From contig JADJVS010000016.1 of NCBI GenBank assembly GCA_016710465.1, forward strand, positions 620,001-684,000: a stretch of 64,000 nucleotides of DNA, read 5' to 3'. This DNA comes from Sulfuritalea sp. (GTDB lineage Bacteria > Pseudomonadota > Gammaproteobacteria > Burkholderiales > Rhodocyclaceae). Positions 8,279 to 16,979 of this stretch are shown piece by piece. Below the pieces are notes generated by a model. It worked only from the letters and a program-made list of their open reading frames with translations. It did no database searches and was not told the origin of the DNA. The first letter of the stretch is position 1. The number at the start of each line of letters is the position of its first letter. A program made the translations under genes and the position numbers.

Positions 8279-10217
8279 CCGCCCCGTCAGCCGGCGCCAG
8301 GCCTGGTGGCTGCTCGCCGGCGCCCTGGCCGCCTTCCTGCCGCTGACCCAGCAGATTCCCCCCTGGCTTGCATTCGCGGCCGGCGCCGCCTTCGCCTGGC
8401 GCGCCGCGCTGACCTGGCGCCAGTGGCACCTGCCGCCGAAATGGCTGCTGGTGCTGCTGGTGATTGCCGGCACCGTCGCCGTCTTCCTGCAGTACCGCAG
8501 CATCATCGGTCGCACGCCGGGGATCGCCCTGCTGGTGGTCTTCCTTGCCCTCAAGCTGCTCGAACTGCGCGCCGCGCGCGATGCCATCGTCACCGCCCTG
8601 CTTTGCTACTTCCTGGTCCTGGGCCAGTTCCTGTTCACCCAGACCATACCGACCGCCTTGCTCTCCTGCGTCACGGTTCTGATCACTACCGCGACCATGC
8701 TGGCGGCGAGCGACGATCGACCCGAGCCGCTGTTGCAATTGCGCCGCGCGGCGCTGATGCTGGCCCAGGCCATGCCCTTCATGCTGCTGCTGTTCGTGCT
8801 GTTCCCGCGCGTCCAGGGGCCGCTTTGGGGCCTGCCGCAGGATCGCCACACGGCGACGTCCGGAATCTCCGAAACCATGTCGCCGGGATCGATCGCCCAA
8901 CTCTCGCAGTCGGATGCCATTGCCTTTCGCGTGGAGTTCAAGGGCGAGCTTCCTCCACAATCACGGCTCTACTGGCGCGGACCGGTGATGCCGGCCTTTG
9001 ACGGACGCACCTGGTCGATACGGCAGACCCTTGGCGCCTATCCGGAGATTCCCTACCCGGTCAGCGGGCCGTCCATCGACTACGATCTGACACTGGAACC
9101 CAACGGCAAGTTCTGGCTGTTCGCCCTGGAGATGCCGGGCAACCTGCCACCCGACAGCGCCCTGACCAGCGACTACCAGCCGATCTCGCGCCAGATCGTG
9201 CGCAATCGCATGCGCTACACCCAACGCGCCTACCCCGAGACCAACGCCGGGATCAACGATACGCGCGCCGCGCTGAATGAAGCATTGGCCCTGCCCAGCG
9301 GCGGCAATCCGCGCACCCGCGCCCTGGGCGCCGAATGGCGCAACCGTCACGGCGACGACGGCACGGCGATCCTGGCCACGGCACAGGAGTTTTTCAGCCG
9401 CCAGTTGCTGATCTACACCTTGAATCCACCGCTGCTCGGCCCCGATCTGGTCGATGAATTTCTGTTCGATACCAAGCGCGGCTTCTGCGAGCATTTCGCC
9501 GCCGCCTTTGTCTATGCGCTGCGCTCCGCCGGCGTGCCGGCGCGGGTGGTCGCCGGCTACCAGGGAGGCGAGGTAAATCCCGTCGATGGCTACCTGGTGG
9601 TGCGGCAATACGATGCCCATGCCTGGACCGAGGCCTGGATCGCCGGTCGCGGCTGGGTGCGCGTCGACCCGACGGCGATTTCCGCACCCAGTCGCATCAA
9701 CACCAACCTGGCTGCCGCGGTGCCCGCCGGCGAAGACCTGCCTTTCCTGGCACGTACCGATCTGACCTGGATACGCGAATTGCGTTACCGCCTCGATGCC
9801 GTGACGAATGGCTGGAACCAGTGGGTTCTGGGCTACAACCCGCAGAAGCAGCGCGATCTCCTTGCCGGCCTGGGCCTGGGCGAACCCGACTGGCGCAGCA
9901 TGACGGCGGCACTCGCGGTGCTCTGTGGCGTGGTGCTGCTGGGCTTGACCGCCTGGGTCCTGCGCAACCGGCGGCGAGTCGACCCGGCGTTTGCGGCCTG
10001 GCGACGCTTTGCCGCCCGTCTTGCGTCACGCAATGTCGTCTGGCGCGATTGGGAGGGACCGCTGGCCTTCGCCGACCGCGCCGCGCGATCGATCCCCGCC
10101 CATGCCGACACCATACGCGAGATTGCCGACCTCTACGCCCGTCTGCGCTATGCCCCGGCCCCCTGCGCGGACGACCTCGAACGCCTGCGCCGCCGAATCG
10201 CGGGATTCCACCCATGA
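8265..10217 (+). CDS. TgpA-type transglutaminase, DUF3488 domain
   Basis: 650-aa inner-membrane protein. About six N-terminal membrane helices (residues 10-185, DUF3488) are followed by a periplasmic transglutaminase core with catalytic triad C408 (RGFCEHF), H452 (YDAHAWTEAW) and D468 (RVDPTA). A late membrane helix near 545-565 and a cytoplasmic DUF4129-like tail complete it. In Pseudomonas aeruginosa TgpA is essential, but the natural substrate is not settled. The ATG at 8265 overlaps the DUF58 stop by 14 bp; the upstream frame is a shadow of DUF58. The stop overlaps the mltB start (ATGA). Confidence 0.93.
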   Translation: MARANRPVSRRQAWWLLAGALAAFLPLTQQIPPWLAFAAGAAFAWRAALTWRQWHLPPKWLLVLLVIAGTVAVFLQYRSIIGRTPGIALLVVFLALKLLELRAARDAIVTALLCYFLVLGQFLFTQTIPTALLSCVTVLITTATMLAASDDRPEPLLQLRRAALMLAQAMPFMLLLFVLFPRVQGPLWGLPQDRHTATSGISETMSPGSIAQLSQSDAIAFRVEFKGELPPQSRLYWRGPVMPAFDGRTWSIRQTLGAYPEIPYPVSGPSIDYDLTLEPNGKFWLFALEMPGNLPPDSALTSDYQPISRQIVRNRMRYTQRAYPETNAGINDTRAALNEALALPSGGNPRTRALGAEWRNRHGDDGTAILATAQEFFSRQLLIYTLNPPLLGPDLVDEFLFDTKRGFCEHFAAAFVYALRSAGVPARVVAGYQGGEVNPVDGYLVVRQYDAHAWTEAWIAGRGWVRVDPTAISAPSRINTNLAAAVPAGEDLPFLARTDLTWIRELRYRLDAVTNGWNQWVLGYNPQKQRDLLAGLGLGEPDWRSMTAALAVLCGVVLLGLTAWVLRNRRRVDPAFAAWRRFAARLASRNVVWRDWEGPLAFADRAARSIPAHADTIREIADLYARLRYAPAPCADDLERLRRRIAGFHP

Positions 10218-11224
10218 AATGGCCGTGGGTTCTGATTGCCCTACTCTGCACCCCCGTCGCACAGGCGGCGAACTACGCTTCCCGCGATGATGTCAGGCAG
10301 TTCATTGACGAGATGGTCGAGCGCCACGGCATGGACCAGGCAGCCCTGGCCAAGCTGTTCCGCGCGACGCCGCACCTGCCTCGCGTGATCAAGGCCATCA
10401 TGCCGCCGAGTGATCCGGGAATCCGCTCCTGGCGGGCCTACCGCGCACGCTTCGTCGAACCGAAGCGGATTGCCGCCGGGCATCGCTTCATGCAGGCACA
10501 TGCGGACAAGCTTGCCGAGGCCGAAGCGCGCTTCGGCGTGCCCGGGGAAATCATCGCCGCGATCATCGGCGTCGAATCCATCTACGGCAGGCACACGGGG
10601 CGCTTCGCTACCTTCGCCGCATTGACCACGCTGGCCTTCGACTATCCGCCACGCGCCGCGCTGTTCCGCCGCGAGCTCGAAGAACTGCTGCTGCTGGCAC
10701 GCGAGGAAAGACGCAGTCCCCTGGACTACCGCGGATCCTATGCTGGCGCCCTGGGCCTGCCGCAATTCCTGCCCTCGTCGCTACGCCGCCATGGCAAGGA
10801 CTTCGATGGCGACGGCCGCGTCGATCTGTCGGCCAGCGTCGCCGATGCAATCGGCAGCGTCGGCAACTTTCTCGCCGCGCACGGCTGGGAAAAGGATGCT
10901 CCGATCGCGATAGCCGTCACGGTCGGCGGCGACAACATCCAGGCGCTGGTCGATGACGGCATCCTGCCGAAGCGCTCGCCACGCGAATGGACCGCCTCCG
11001 GCACAAGCCTCACAAGAGTCGGCGCTGGCGACACGGCGATCGCCGGCACTGGTGACGACTTCCCGAATCGTCCGGCGGCGCTGATCGACCTGGTGAGCCC
11101 GAATGCCGCCACCGAATACCGCGTCGGCTACGGCAATTTTTTCGTCATCACCCGCTACAACCGCAGCAGCTTCTATGCCGCCGCGGTCATGGATCTCGCC
11201 GCGGAACTGCGCCAGTCACAATAG
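10214..11224 (+). CDS. mltB: Lytic murein transglycosylase B-type
   Basis: 336-aa lytic transglycosylase of the MltB/Slt35 family, cutting the glycan strand of peptidoglycan. The signal peptide MKWPWVLIALLCTPVAQA has no lipobox, so a soluble periplasmic form is predicted rather than the E. coli lipoprotein. Catalytic Glu121 lies in IIGVESIYGRHTGRF. YAGALGLPQFLPSSL and the EF-hand-like DFDGDGRVDL, the Ca-binding loop known from Slt35, are also present. ATGA overlap with tgpA makes it the last gene of the MoxR operon. It converges on rpoS and overlaps its 3' end by 9 bp. Confidence 0.93.
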   Translation: MKWPWVLIALLCTPVAQAANYASRDDVRQFIDEMVERHGMDQAALAKLFRATPHLPRVIKAIMPPSDPGIRSWRAYRARFVEPKRIAAGHRFMQAHADKLAEAEARFGVPGEIIAAIIGVESIYGRHTGRFATFAALTTLAFDYPPRAALFRRELEELLLLAREERRSPLDYRGSYAGALGLPQFLPSSLRRHGKDFDGDGRVDLSASVADAIGSVGNFLAAHGWEKDAPIAIAVTVGGDNIQALVDDGILPKRSPREWTASGTSLTRVGAGDTAIAGTGDDFPNRPAALIDLVSPNAATEYRVGYGNFFVITRYNRSSFYAAAVMDLAAELRQSQ

Positions 11225-12130
11225 GGATTCGGGAGTCAGGCCATCCTGCGCAATGCGCTTGCGCAGTTTCGACAGTGCCTCCATCTGAATTTGCCGCACG
11301 CGTTCGCGGGTCAGGCCAAGGTCCCTGGCAATCAGTTCCAGCGTGGTCGCATCGTGGCCGCCAAGACCATAGCGGCGCTCGATGACCAGGCGCTGGCGCT
11401 CGGTGAGCTGCGCAACCCACTCGGCAACCATTACTTCCGACTCGTGCTGCGCGATCTGGTACGAGGGATCGGCAATCGATTCATCGGCCAGGGCATCGGA
11501 CATCGAAAGCTCCGGATCAATATCCAGCGGCGAGTCCAGCGAGGCCGATCGCTCGTTGAGCATCAGCAAATGGCGGACTTCCTCGACCGGACGATCGAGC
11601 AGGCGCGAGACTTCATCCAGCATCGCGCCCGGGGACTCGGTATTGGCGCCGCGTCGGCGGTCGAGTTCGCGCATCGCGCGCAGGACGACGTTGAGTTCCT
11701 TGATCACGTACACCGGCAGGCGCACGGTGCGCGACTGGTTCATGATCGCGCGCTCCATGTTCTGCCGTATCCACCAGGTGGCGTAGGTGGAGAACCGGAA
11801 GCCGCGTTCGGGATCGAATTTTTCCAGTGCGTGAATCAGCCCCAGGTTGCCTTCCTCGATCAGGTCATCGAGCGGCAACCCGCGATGCAGGTAGTGCCGG
11901 GCAATGCTGACCACCAGGCGCAGGTTGGCTTCGATCATGTGCTGGCGGGCGGCGAAATCACCGGCATGGGCGGCCCGCGCGAGCCTGACCTCCTCGGCGG
12001 CGGTCAGCAGCGGCGTGACGCCGATCTCGTGCAGATAAACCTGGGTGATGTCCTCGATGAAGCCGGAGTCCTCGGCCTCATGCCCGCTGTCGGCATCCTC
12101 GTCGCGCCGGACCATGCCGTCCTCGCTCAT
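11216..12130 (-). CDS. rpoS: RNA polymerase sigma factor RpoS
   Basis: 304-aa stationary-phase/general stress sigma factor. Region 1.2 (EDITQVYLHEIGVTPLL), region 2 (NLRLVVSIARHYLHRGLPL, then RFSTYATWWIRQNMERAI), region 3, and region 4.2 (LELIARDLGLTRERVRQIQ) are complete. The region 2.4-3 sequence TVRLPVYVIKELN is characteristic of sigma-S rather than RpoD. ATG at 12130 gives MSEDGMVRRDED. It lies 4 bp after nlpD, the conserved order; in other bacteria the main rpoS promoter lies inside nlpD, which I cannot confirm here. Tail-to-tail with mltB. Confidence 0.96.
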   Translation of the reverse strand: MSEDGMVRRDEDADSGHEAEDSGFIEDITQVYLHEIGVTPLLTAAEEVRLARAAHAGDFAARQHMIEANLRLVVSIARHYLHRGLPLDDLIEEGNLGLIHALEKFDPERGFRFSTYATWWIRQNMERAIMNQSRTVRLPVYVIKELNVVLRAMRELDRRRGANTESPGAMLDEVSRLLDRPVEEVRHLLMLNERSASLDSPLDIDPELSMSDALADESIADPSYQIAQHESEVMVAEWVAQLTERQRLVIERRYGLGGHDATTLELIARDLGLTRERVRQIQMEALSKLRKRIAQDGLTPESLL

Positions 12131-12134
12131 GGCA

Positions 12135-13055
12135 TCAGCGCGCCGGCAGGAATTTCTGCGGATCGCCGGGCTTGCCCTGGCGGCGGATCTCGAAATGCAG
12201 CCGCGGGCTGTCCGCATCGCTGCTGCCGATCTCGGCGATTTTTTGCCCTTTCGCCACCGTGTCCTTTTCCTTCACGAGGAGCTTGCTGTTGTGGGCATAC
12301 ACCGACAGGAGATTGGCATTGTGGCGCAACACCACCAGGTTGCCGTAGCCGCGCAAGCCCGAGCCGGCGTAGGACACCACGCCGGCCGCCGCCGCCAGCA
12401 CCGGATCACCGATCCGGCCGGCGATATCGATGCCCTTGTTGCCGCCATCGGAATACGTCGTCATCAGCTTGCCGTTTGCCGGCCACATCCAATCAACATC
12501 ATCGCCGGCGACCGGCGGCTTCTCCACGGGCTTTTCCACGGGCCTTTCGGTAGCGGCGGCAGGCTTGCTCTCTGCCGGCCTGGCCGCCGTCTCGCCCTGA
12601 CGCGCCTTGGCCAATGCCTCCTCGGACCAGGGCTGCTTGCCGCCCTTGGGCTCGCGCTTGAAGGTCTCGGTATTCGCGCTCGACGCCGCCGCGCCCCGCA
12701 TCTCGACCGGGCCGCTGGAACTCACCGGCCTTGCCACCGCCACGGGAGCGGCTCCTTCGGGAGGAACCACGCGCAATTGCTGTCCGACCTTGATCAGGTT
12801 GGGATTTTCAAGATAGTTCCAGGCCGCGACATCCTTGTAATCCTGACCGTAGTCCAGAGAAATGCTGTAGAGCGTATCGCCCTTCTTCACCGTATGGAAG
12901 CCGGCCTTGTCGGCCACGCCGACAGTCGCGGGCACCACCGGGCGGGGCTCGGGCACCTTGCCGCCACGATCCTCGACCGGCGCCGGACCACCGCTGGCAC
13001 AGCCGCCCAGGATGGCCACAGCGCAGGCCAGCGCGATCAGGCGATTGGCTATCAT
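12135..13055 (-). CDS. nlpD: NlpD-like LysM/M23 lipoprotein, amidase activator
   Basis: 306-aa lipoprotein. Signal peptide ends in lipobox LGGC (Cys19), followed by one LysM domain (FHTVKKGDTLYSISLDYG to LRVVPP), a long Ala/Pro/Lys linker and a C-terminal LytM/M23 domain. The metal site is degenerate: the first HxxxD is replaced by NKGIDIAG, while LSVYAHN and RLHFEIR remain. This is as in E. coli NlpD, which activates AmiC instead of cutting peptidoglycan. ATGA overlap with pcm upstream and a 4-bp gap to rpoS downstream. Confidence 0.94.
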   Translation of the reverse strand: MIANRLIALACAVAILGGCASGGPAPVEDRGGKVPEPRPVVPATVGVADKAGFHTVKKGDTLYSISLDYGQDYKDVAAWNYLENPNLIKVGQQLRVVPPEGAAPVAVARPVSSSGPVEMRGAAASSANTETFKREPKGGKQPWSEEALAKARQGETAARPAESKPAAATERPVEKPVEKPPVAGDDVDWMWPANGKLMTTYSDGGNKGIDIAGRIGDPVLAAAAGVVSYAGSGLRGYGNLVVLRHNANLLSVYAHNSKLLVKEKDTVAKGQKIAEIGSSDADSPRLHFEIRRQGKPGDPQKFLPAR

Positions 13056-13711
13056 TCCACCCCCGGCAGCAAAGGCACGAAGCGCACGGCATCAAAACGC
13101 GTTTCGGTATAGCCCTTTTCGCCGCGCTCGATCAGGCTGATCACCTGCTCGGAACTGCCTAGCGGCATCGCCAGGCGTCCACCCGGCGCCAACTGGGTCA
13201 GCAGCGAACGGGGTACCGTGGCGGCAGCGGCGGCAAGAATGATGGTATCGAAGGGGGCCGCCTCGGGCAGCCCGAGATTGCCGTCGGCATGCTTCAGGCG
13301 CACATGCGACAGCTTGATCTGGCGCAGATTGTCCCGCGCGCGCGCAAGCAGCGGGGCGATGCGCTCGACGGCAAACACGTGCTTCGACAGCATGCCGAGT
13401 ATCGCCGCCTGATAGCCGCAGCCGGCGCCGATCTCGAGTGTCCGACCCAACTCGCGACCGGCGATCAGGATCTCGATCATGCGCGCCACCACGTAGGGCT
13501 GCGAAATGGTCTGGCCGAACCCCAGCGGCAACGCGGTGTCCTCGTAGGCCCGTTGCGCCAGCGCCGGCTCAAGGAAAATGTGGCGCGGCACCACGCCAAT
13601 CGCATGGAGCACGCGCGAATCGGTAATGCCCTGGTCACGCAGGCGCTCGACCATGCGGGCGCGGGTACGCGCGGAAGTCATGCCGATCCCGGCCAGGGTT
13701 GCCGAATTCAT
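13052..13711 (-). CDS. pcm: Protein-L-isoaspartate O-methyltransferase
   Basis: 219-aa SAM-dependent repair enzyme methylating isoaspartyl residues in damaged proteins. SAM-binding motif TLEIGAGCGYQAAIL, substrate-side motif GFGQTISQPYVVARM and post-I acidic motif VFAVERI are seen. The ATG at 13711 overlaps the surE stop as ATGA; a second ATG at 13681 is possible. The longer frame runs into surE and is not homologous. Operon with surE, nlpD and rpoS, a stationary-phase survival cluster. Confidence 0.94.
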   Translation of the reverse strand: MNSATLAGIGMTSARTRARMVERLRDQGITDSRVLHAIGVVPRHIFLEPALAQRAYEDTALPLGFGQTISQPYVVARMIEILIAGRELGRTLEIGAGCGYQAAILGMLSKHVFAVERIAPLLARARDNLRQIKLSHVRLKHADGNLGLPEAAPFDTIILAAAAATVPRSLLTQLAPGGRLAMPLGSSEQVISLIERGEKGYTETRFDAVRFVPLLPGVE

Positions 13712-14457
13712 GCGCCGGCGCCCAGCCAATGGCGCACCGACCCAAGCTGGGCGCCGTGGGTCAAATCGATCTGCAAGGGCGTGACGGACACCCAGCCATG
13801 CTCGACGGCATGAAAATCCGTGCCTTCGCCGGCGTCCGCGGCCGGACCGGCCGGGCCAATCCAATACAGCGTTTCGCCGCGCGGGCTGACCGACTTCACC
13901 GCGGGTTCGGCCTTGTGCCGACGTCCCAGGCGCGTGACCTGGATGCCGCGCAGCTCGCCATGGGGAACGTCCGGCACATTGACGTTGAGCAGCACCGGCT
14001 CGGCGAAGGGTGCGCTGGTGAAGCGCTGCACCAGTTCGCGCACGACGCGGCCCGCGGTGTCGAAATGCTTGCCGGCAAAGCTCGCCAGCGAAACCGCGAT
14101 GGCCGGCACGCCAAGCAGGTAGCCCTCGGTGGCGGCGGCGACCGTGCCTGAGTATATGGTGTCATCGCCCATGTTGGCGCCGAGATTGATGCCCGAGACC
14201 ACCATGTCCGGTTGACGCTCCAGCACGCCGGTCACCGCCAGGTGAACGCAATCGGTCGGCGTGCCGCTCACATACATGAAGCCATTGGTGGCCTTGTGCA
14301 AGTGCAGGGGCAAGTCCAGGGTCAGCGAGTTGCTGGCGCCGCTTCGATTGCGCTCCGGCGCAACAACGACGATCTCGGCGAGATCGCCCAGGCTGGCCGC
14401 AAGCTGGGCAAGCCCCGGCGCGAGATAGCCGTCGTCGTTGCTGAGCAGGATACGCAT
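13708..14457 (-). CDS. surE: 5'/3'-nucleotidase SurE
   Basis: 249-aa metal-dependent nucleoside monophosphate phosphatase. N-terminal MRILLSNDDGYLAPGL contains the metal ligands D8-D9; S39 of APERNRSGASNSLT and the asparagine in VVSGINLGANMGDDTIYSGT complete the active site. Length and N terminus match the family exactly. First gene of surE-pcm-nlpD-rpoS; divergent from the FemAB/GNAT-like gene across 146 bp, where I see no strong promoter boxes. Confidence 0.96.
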   Translation of the reverse strand: MRILLSNDDGYLAPGLAQLAASLGDLAEIVVVAPERNRSGASNSLTLDLPLHLHKATNGFMYVSGTPTDCVHLAVTGVLERQPDMVVSGINLGANMGDDTIYSGTVAAATEGYLLGVPAIAVSLASFAGKHFDTAGRVVRELVQRFTSAPFAEPVLLNVNVPDVPHGELRGIQVTRLGRRHKAEPAVKSVSPRGETLYWIGPAGPAADAGEGTDFHAVEHGWVSVTPLQIDLTHGAQLGSVRHWLGAGA

Positions 14458-14603
14458 GGGGTCTGGGCGAGCCGGGGAAATTCAGAGCCTTAGTTTAGCC
14501 GATCCCCCCTCGCTCGATGAGCGGAATAGAGCACTCCGAACCGCCCTGCAGGCCGGTTCGTCGCCAACTTTCGCGTAGCGGACAACAGGTAGCATTCGCT
14601 TCC

Positions 14604-15749
14604 ATGGAGATGGTCCTTCACCCCAGTGCCGACGCGATTCCGGCAACCGACTGGGCCGCGCTCGATACTGCCGGCGACCCCTTTGCAAGCCAGGCTTTTC
14701 TCGGCACCGCCGAGAGAGTCGGCGCCAGCGGCACGGCGATGGCGTGGCAGCCGCGGCATCTGGCACTGCACGCCGATGGCGTGATGGTCGGCCTGCTACC
14801 GCTCTATTCCCGTGGCCATTCCTTCGGCGACTTTTCGCGCGACTGGAACTGGCCGGCGGCTTGGCAGCGCGCCGGCCTGGCCTATTACCCCAAGCTGGTG
14901 AGCGGCATTCCCTACACGCCATCACCCGGCCCGCGCCTGCTGGTACGCAAGGGCAGTGAACGGCAAACCGTGGCGCCCGCTCTGATCGAGGCCGCGCTGG
15001 AGCTTGGCCGCCGCGAAAATGTATCGTCCTGGCAATGCCTGTTCGTCGATAACGACGACCGCACGCTGCTTGCGGAAGCCGGCATGCTGATGCGGCGCGG
15101 CGTGCAGTTCCACTGGTTCAACCGCGACTATTGCGATTTCGACGAGTTCCTCGCCGGCTTCACCTCCGACAAGCGCAAGAAGCTCAAGCGCGAGCGCCGT
15201 ACCGTGGCCGAGTCCGGCCTGCGCCTGGAAGCACGCCATGGTGACGACATCGACGCCGGCCTCTGGCAAGCGATCCACCGCCAGTACCGCGATACCTTCT
15301 TCCGCTATGGCAACCACCCGGCCTTTCCCGCCGAGTTCTTTCCCGAGGTCGCGCGGCGACTGGGCCGGCAGGTGGTGGTCTTTCTCGCGTTCCGCGACGA
15401 GATTCCGGTGGCATCGGCCATCTGCTACCGCGACGCCGAGACCCTTTATGGCCGTCACTGGGGCACGCAAATCGAAGCGCCCGGCCTGCACTTCGAACTC
15501 TGCTATTACCAGGGCATCGACTACTGCATCCGGCACGGCATGCGGCGCTTCGAGCCCGGCGCACAAGGCGAGCACAAACTGGCCAGAGGCTTCGAGCCGG
15601 TGCCGACGTGGTCTGCGTTCTGGATTGCCGATCCCGGAATGCGTCGCGCGGTAGCCGATTTCATCGACCGCGAAGATGCCGCGATGCAGGACTATGAAGC
15701 GGAAACCTCGGCCCGCCTGCCCTTCCGCCAGGAGGGCGGAGCCGCCTGA
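14604..15749 (+). CDS. GNAT/FemAB-like protein, COG3146 (DUF482) type
   Basis: 381 aa. Sequence style matches the peptidogalycan-biosynthesis/COG3146 family of GNAT-fold proteins related to FemAB: HLALHADGVMVGLLPLY near the N terminus, FTSDKRKKLKRERRTVAE, ATLYGRHWG-like segment and LHFELCYYQGIDYCIRHG. The enzymatic role is not established; transfer of an acyl or aminoacyl group is inferred from fold only. Start chosen at ATG 14604 (MEMVLHPSADAIP); another ATG two codons on and an open frame back to 14517 leave some doubt. Tail-to-tail with the small gene at 15756, only 6 bp apart. Confidence 0.82.
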   Translation: MEMVLHPSADAIPATDWAALDTAGDPFASQAFLGTAERVGASGTAMAWQPRHLALHADGVMVGLLPLYSRGHSFGDFSRDWNWPAAWQRAGLAYYPKLVSGIPYTPSPGPRLLVRKGSERQTVAPALIEAALELGRRENVSSWQCLFVDNDDRTLLAEAGMLMRRGVQFHWFNRDYCDFDEFLAGFTSDKRKKLKRERRTVAESGLRLEARHGDDIDAGLWQAIHRQYRDTFFRYGNHPAFPAEFFPEVARRLGRQVVVFLAFRDEIPVASAICYRDAETLYGRHWGTQIEAPGLHFELCYYQGIDYCIRHGMRRFEPGAQGEHKLARGFEPVPTWSAFWIADPGMRRAVADFIDREDAAMQDYEAETSARLPFRQEGGAA

Positions 15750-15755
15750 AATAGC

Positions 15756-15974
15756 TCAGTGATTGCCAGAGGCAATCGCAAACATGCGTTCGTTGCGCTT
15801 GATCCTTGCTTCCTCGACAGTCAACCCGATCAAGGCCTCGGGTGGCAGGGGTACGTCCCAGTGTTGCTGGAACAGATCCATATCCTCACCGTTTTCGAGA
15901 TGGGCGCGGTAAACCTTTTCCTGCCAGGTCGGGGCGTTCGGCAGGGAAACCAGTTCGACGGATTGGATACGCAT
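15756..15974 (-). CDS. Small conserved hypothetical protein (72 aa)
   Basis: 72-aa soluble protein starting MRIQSVELVSLPNAPTWQEK and ending in a charged helix (TVEEARIKRNERMF). The start at 15974 is preferred over longer in-frame readings because AAGAGGA lies about 9 nt upstream; the extension upstream looks non-coding. No recognised domain, signal or membrane segment. It appears to be a stand-alone gene between the FemAB-like gene and tRNA-Pro. Confidence 0.65.
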   Translation of the reverse strand: MRIQSVELVSLPNAPTWQEKVYRAHLENGEDMDLFQQHWDVPLPPEALIGLTVEEARIKRNERMFAIASGNH

Positions 15975-16146
15975 GGATAAGGTCCTCTTGGCGATGCATC
16001 GGTTTTGCGTATCCTGCGCCCGAGCCATCGGGCATGCAATCCGGAAATCGACGTGGATTACCCTGCTATTCCCGCTTCCGGAATTCATATCCCTGCAGTC
16101 AACCTGAAAGTCGGCGCCGACGACACAGCGAACTGGACGGCAAAAT

Positions 16147-16179
16147 GAAAAAGGGCTTCCAGCTTGTGACTGGAAACCC
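16147..16179 (-). terminator. Intrinsic terminator after tRNA-Pro
   Basis: Leftward RNA folds GGGTTTCCAG (16179-16170) with CTGGAAGCCC (16162-16153), one G-U pair and a 7-nt loop, followed by five Us (16152-16148). It lies just past the CCA end of tRNA-Pro and so ends the tRNA and thrS operon transcripts. Confidence 0.85.
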
Positions 16180-16189
16180 TTGGTATTGC

Positions 16190-16266
16190 TGGTCGGGGCG
16201 GCGGGATTCGAACTCGCGACCCCTTGCACCCCATGCAAGTGCGCTACCAGGCTGCGCCACGCCCCG
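16190..16266 (-). tRNA. tRNA-Pro (anticodon GGG)
   Basis: 77 nt including encoded CCA. Acceptor stem CGGGGCG/CGCCCCG, D arm TGGCGCAGCCTGGTAGCGCA, anticodon stem CTTGC/GCAAG with loop ATGGGGT (anticodon GGG), and T loop TTCGAAT. It is downstream of the MerR-like gene on the same strand, at the end of the thrS-ihfA operon, with its own extended -10 element. Confidence 0.95.
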
Positions 16267-16276
16267 ACGAAGCCGA

Positions 16277-16285
16277 ATTATATCA
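16277..16285 (-). promoter_or_regulatory. Extended -10 promoter for tRNA-Pro
   Basis: Read leftward: TGATATAAT, a perfect extended -10 element, ending 10 bp before the tRNA 5' end. No convincing -35 is visible, which is tolerable for extended -10 promoters. Confidence 0.6.
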
Positions 16286-16303
16286 AAGGAAACCGCCCGG
16301 AAC

Positions 16304-16675
16304 CTAGGCGGCGCGCAGGAATTCGACGATGGCCGCGAGTTCGGCGCGCAGTGATGACGTCGTCACGCCACCGGAGGTATCGGCCGGTTCGGCAGGGCGG
16401 CCGGGGCTGTCATCCAGGCGGTTGCGCGCGCCGCTGATGGTGAACCCCTCTTGGTAGAGCAGCTCGCGGATGCGTCGAACCAGCAGGACTTCATGGTGCT
16501 GATAGTAGCGGCGATTGCCGCGCCGCTTGACCGGACGCAGTTGGGTGAATTCCTGTTCCCAGTAGCGCAACACATGCGGCTTGACGCCGCACAACTCGCT
16601 CACTTCCCCAATGGTGAAGTAGCGCTTCGCCGGTATCGGCGGCAGTTCGTTGCGATTATTGCTGGCCGTTGCCAC
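16304..16675 (-). CDS. MerR-family transcriptional regulator downstream of ihfA
   Basis: 123-aa protein with an N-terminal MerR winged helix: YFTIGEVSELCGVKPHVLRY, then WEQEFTQLRPVKRRGNRRYY. The DNA-binding half (residues 18-90) is complete. The C-terminal part is short and lacks the metal-binding cysteines of true MerR, so the effector is unknown. This MerR-like gene after ihfA is common in beta- and gammaproteobacteria. Start is GTG at 16675, overlapping the ihfA end by 20 bp; no better ATG exists. Last protein gene of the thrS operon. Confidence 0.88.
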   Translation of the reverse strand: MATASNNRNELPPIPAKRYFTIGEVSELCGVKPHVLRYWEQEFTQLRPVKRRGNRRYYQHHEVLLVRRIRELLYQEGFTISGARNRLDDSPGRPAEPADTSGGVTTSSLRAELAAIVEFLRAA

Positions 16676-16961
16676 GCGGGAAAGCCTCGACCGCCGCCTT
16701 GAGCTTCTGACTGGCGTGGAAGGTGACTACGCGACGGGCGGTAATCGGGATCTCCTCCCCGGTCTTGGGATTGCGGCCCGGACGTTGCGGCTTGTCGCGC
16801 AGTTGGAAATTGCCGAAGCCGGACAGCTTGACGCTGTCGCCTTTCTCGAGAGCGACACGCACTTCGTCAAAAAAGGCTTCGACCATGTCCTTCGCTTCGC
16901 GCTTGTTAAGCCCGACCTTGTCGAACAGCAGGTCGGCGAGTTCCGCCTTGGTCAATGTCAT
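16656..16961 (-). CDS. ihfA: Integration host factor subunit alpha
   Basis: 101-aa HU/IHF-family DNA-bending protein. N-terminal MTLTKAELADLLFDKVGLNK, the beta-arm RPGRNPKTGEEIPITARRVV with the intercalating proline, and length identify IhfA rather than HU or IhfB. Binds its site as a heterodimer with IhfB and bends DNA sharply. Located 18 bp after pheT, the standard pheST-ihfA order. Confidence 0.96.
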   Translation of the reverse strand: MTLTKAELADLLFDKVGLNKREAKDMVEAFFDEVRVALEKGDSVKLSGFGNFQLRDKPQRPGRNPKTGEEIPITARRVVTFHASQKLKAAVEAFPRGNGQQ

Positions 16962-16979
16962 TTCTTGCTCTGCCCCCTG

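Noticed and set aside
11291..12553. Long + strand frames opposite rpoS and nlpD
   Set aside because: GC-rich antisense shadows; rpoS and nlpD are full-length, recognised genes on the other strand.
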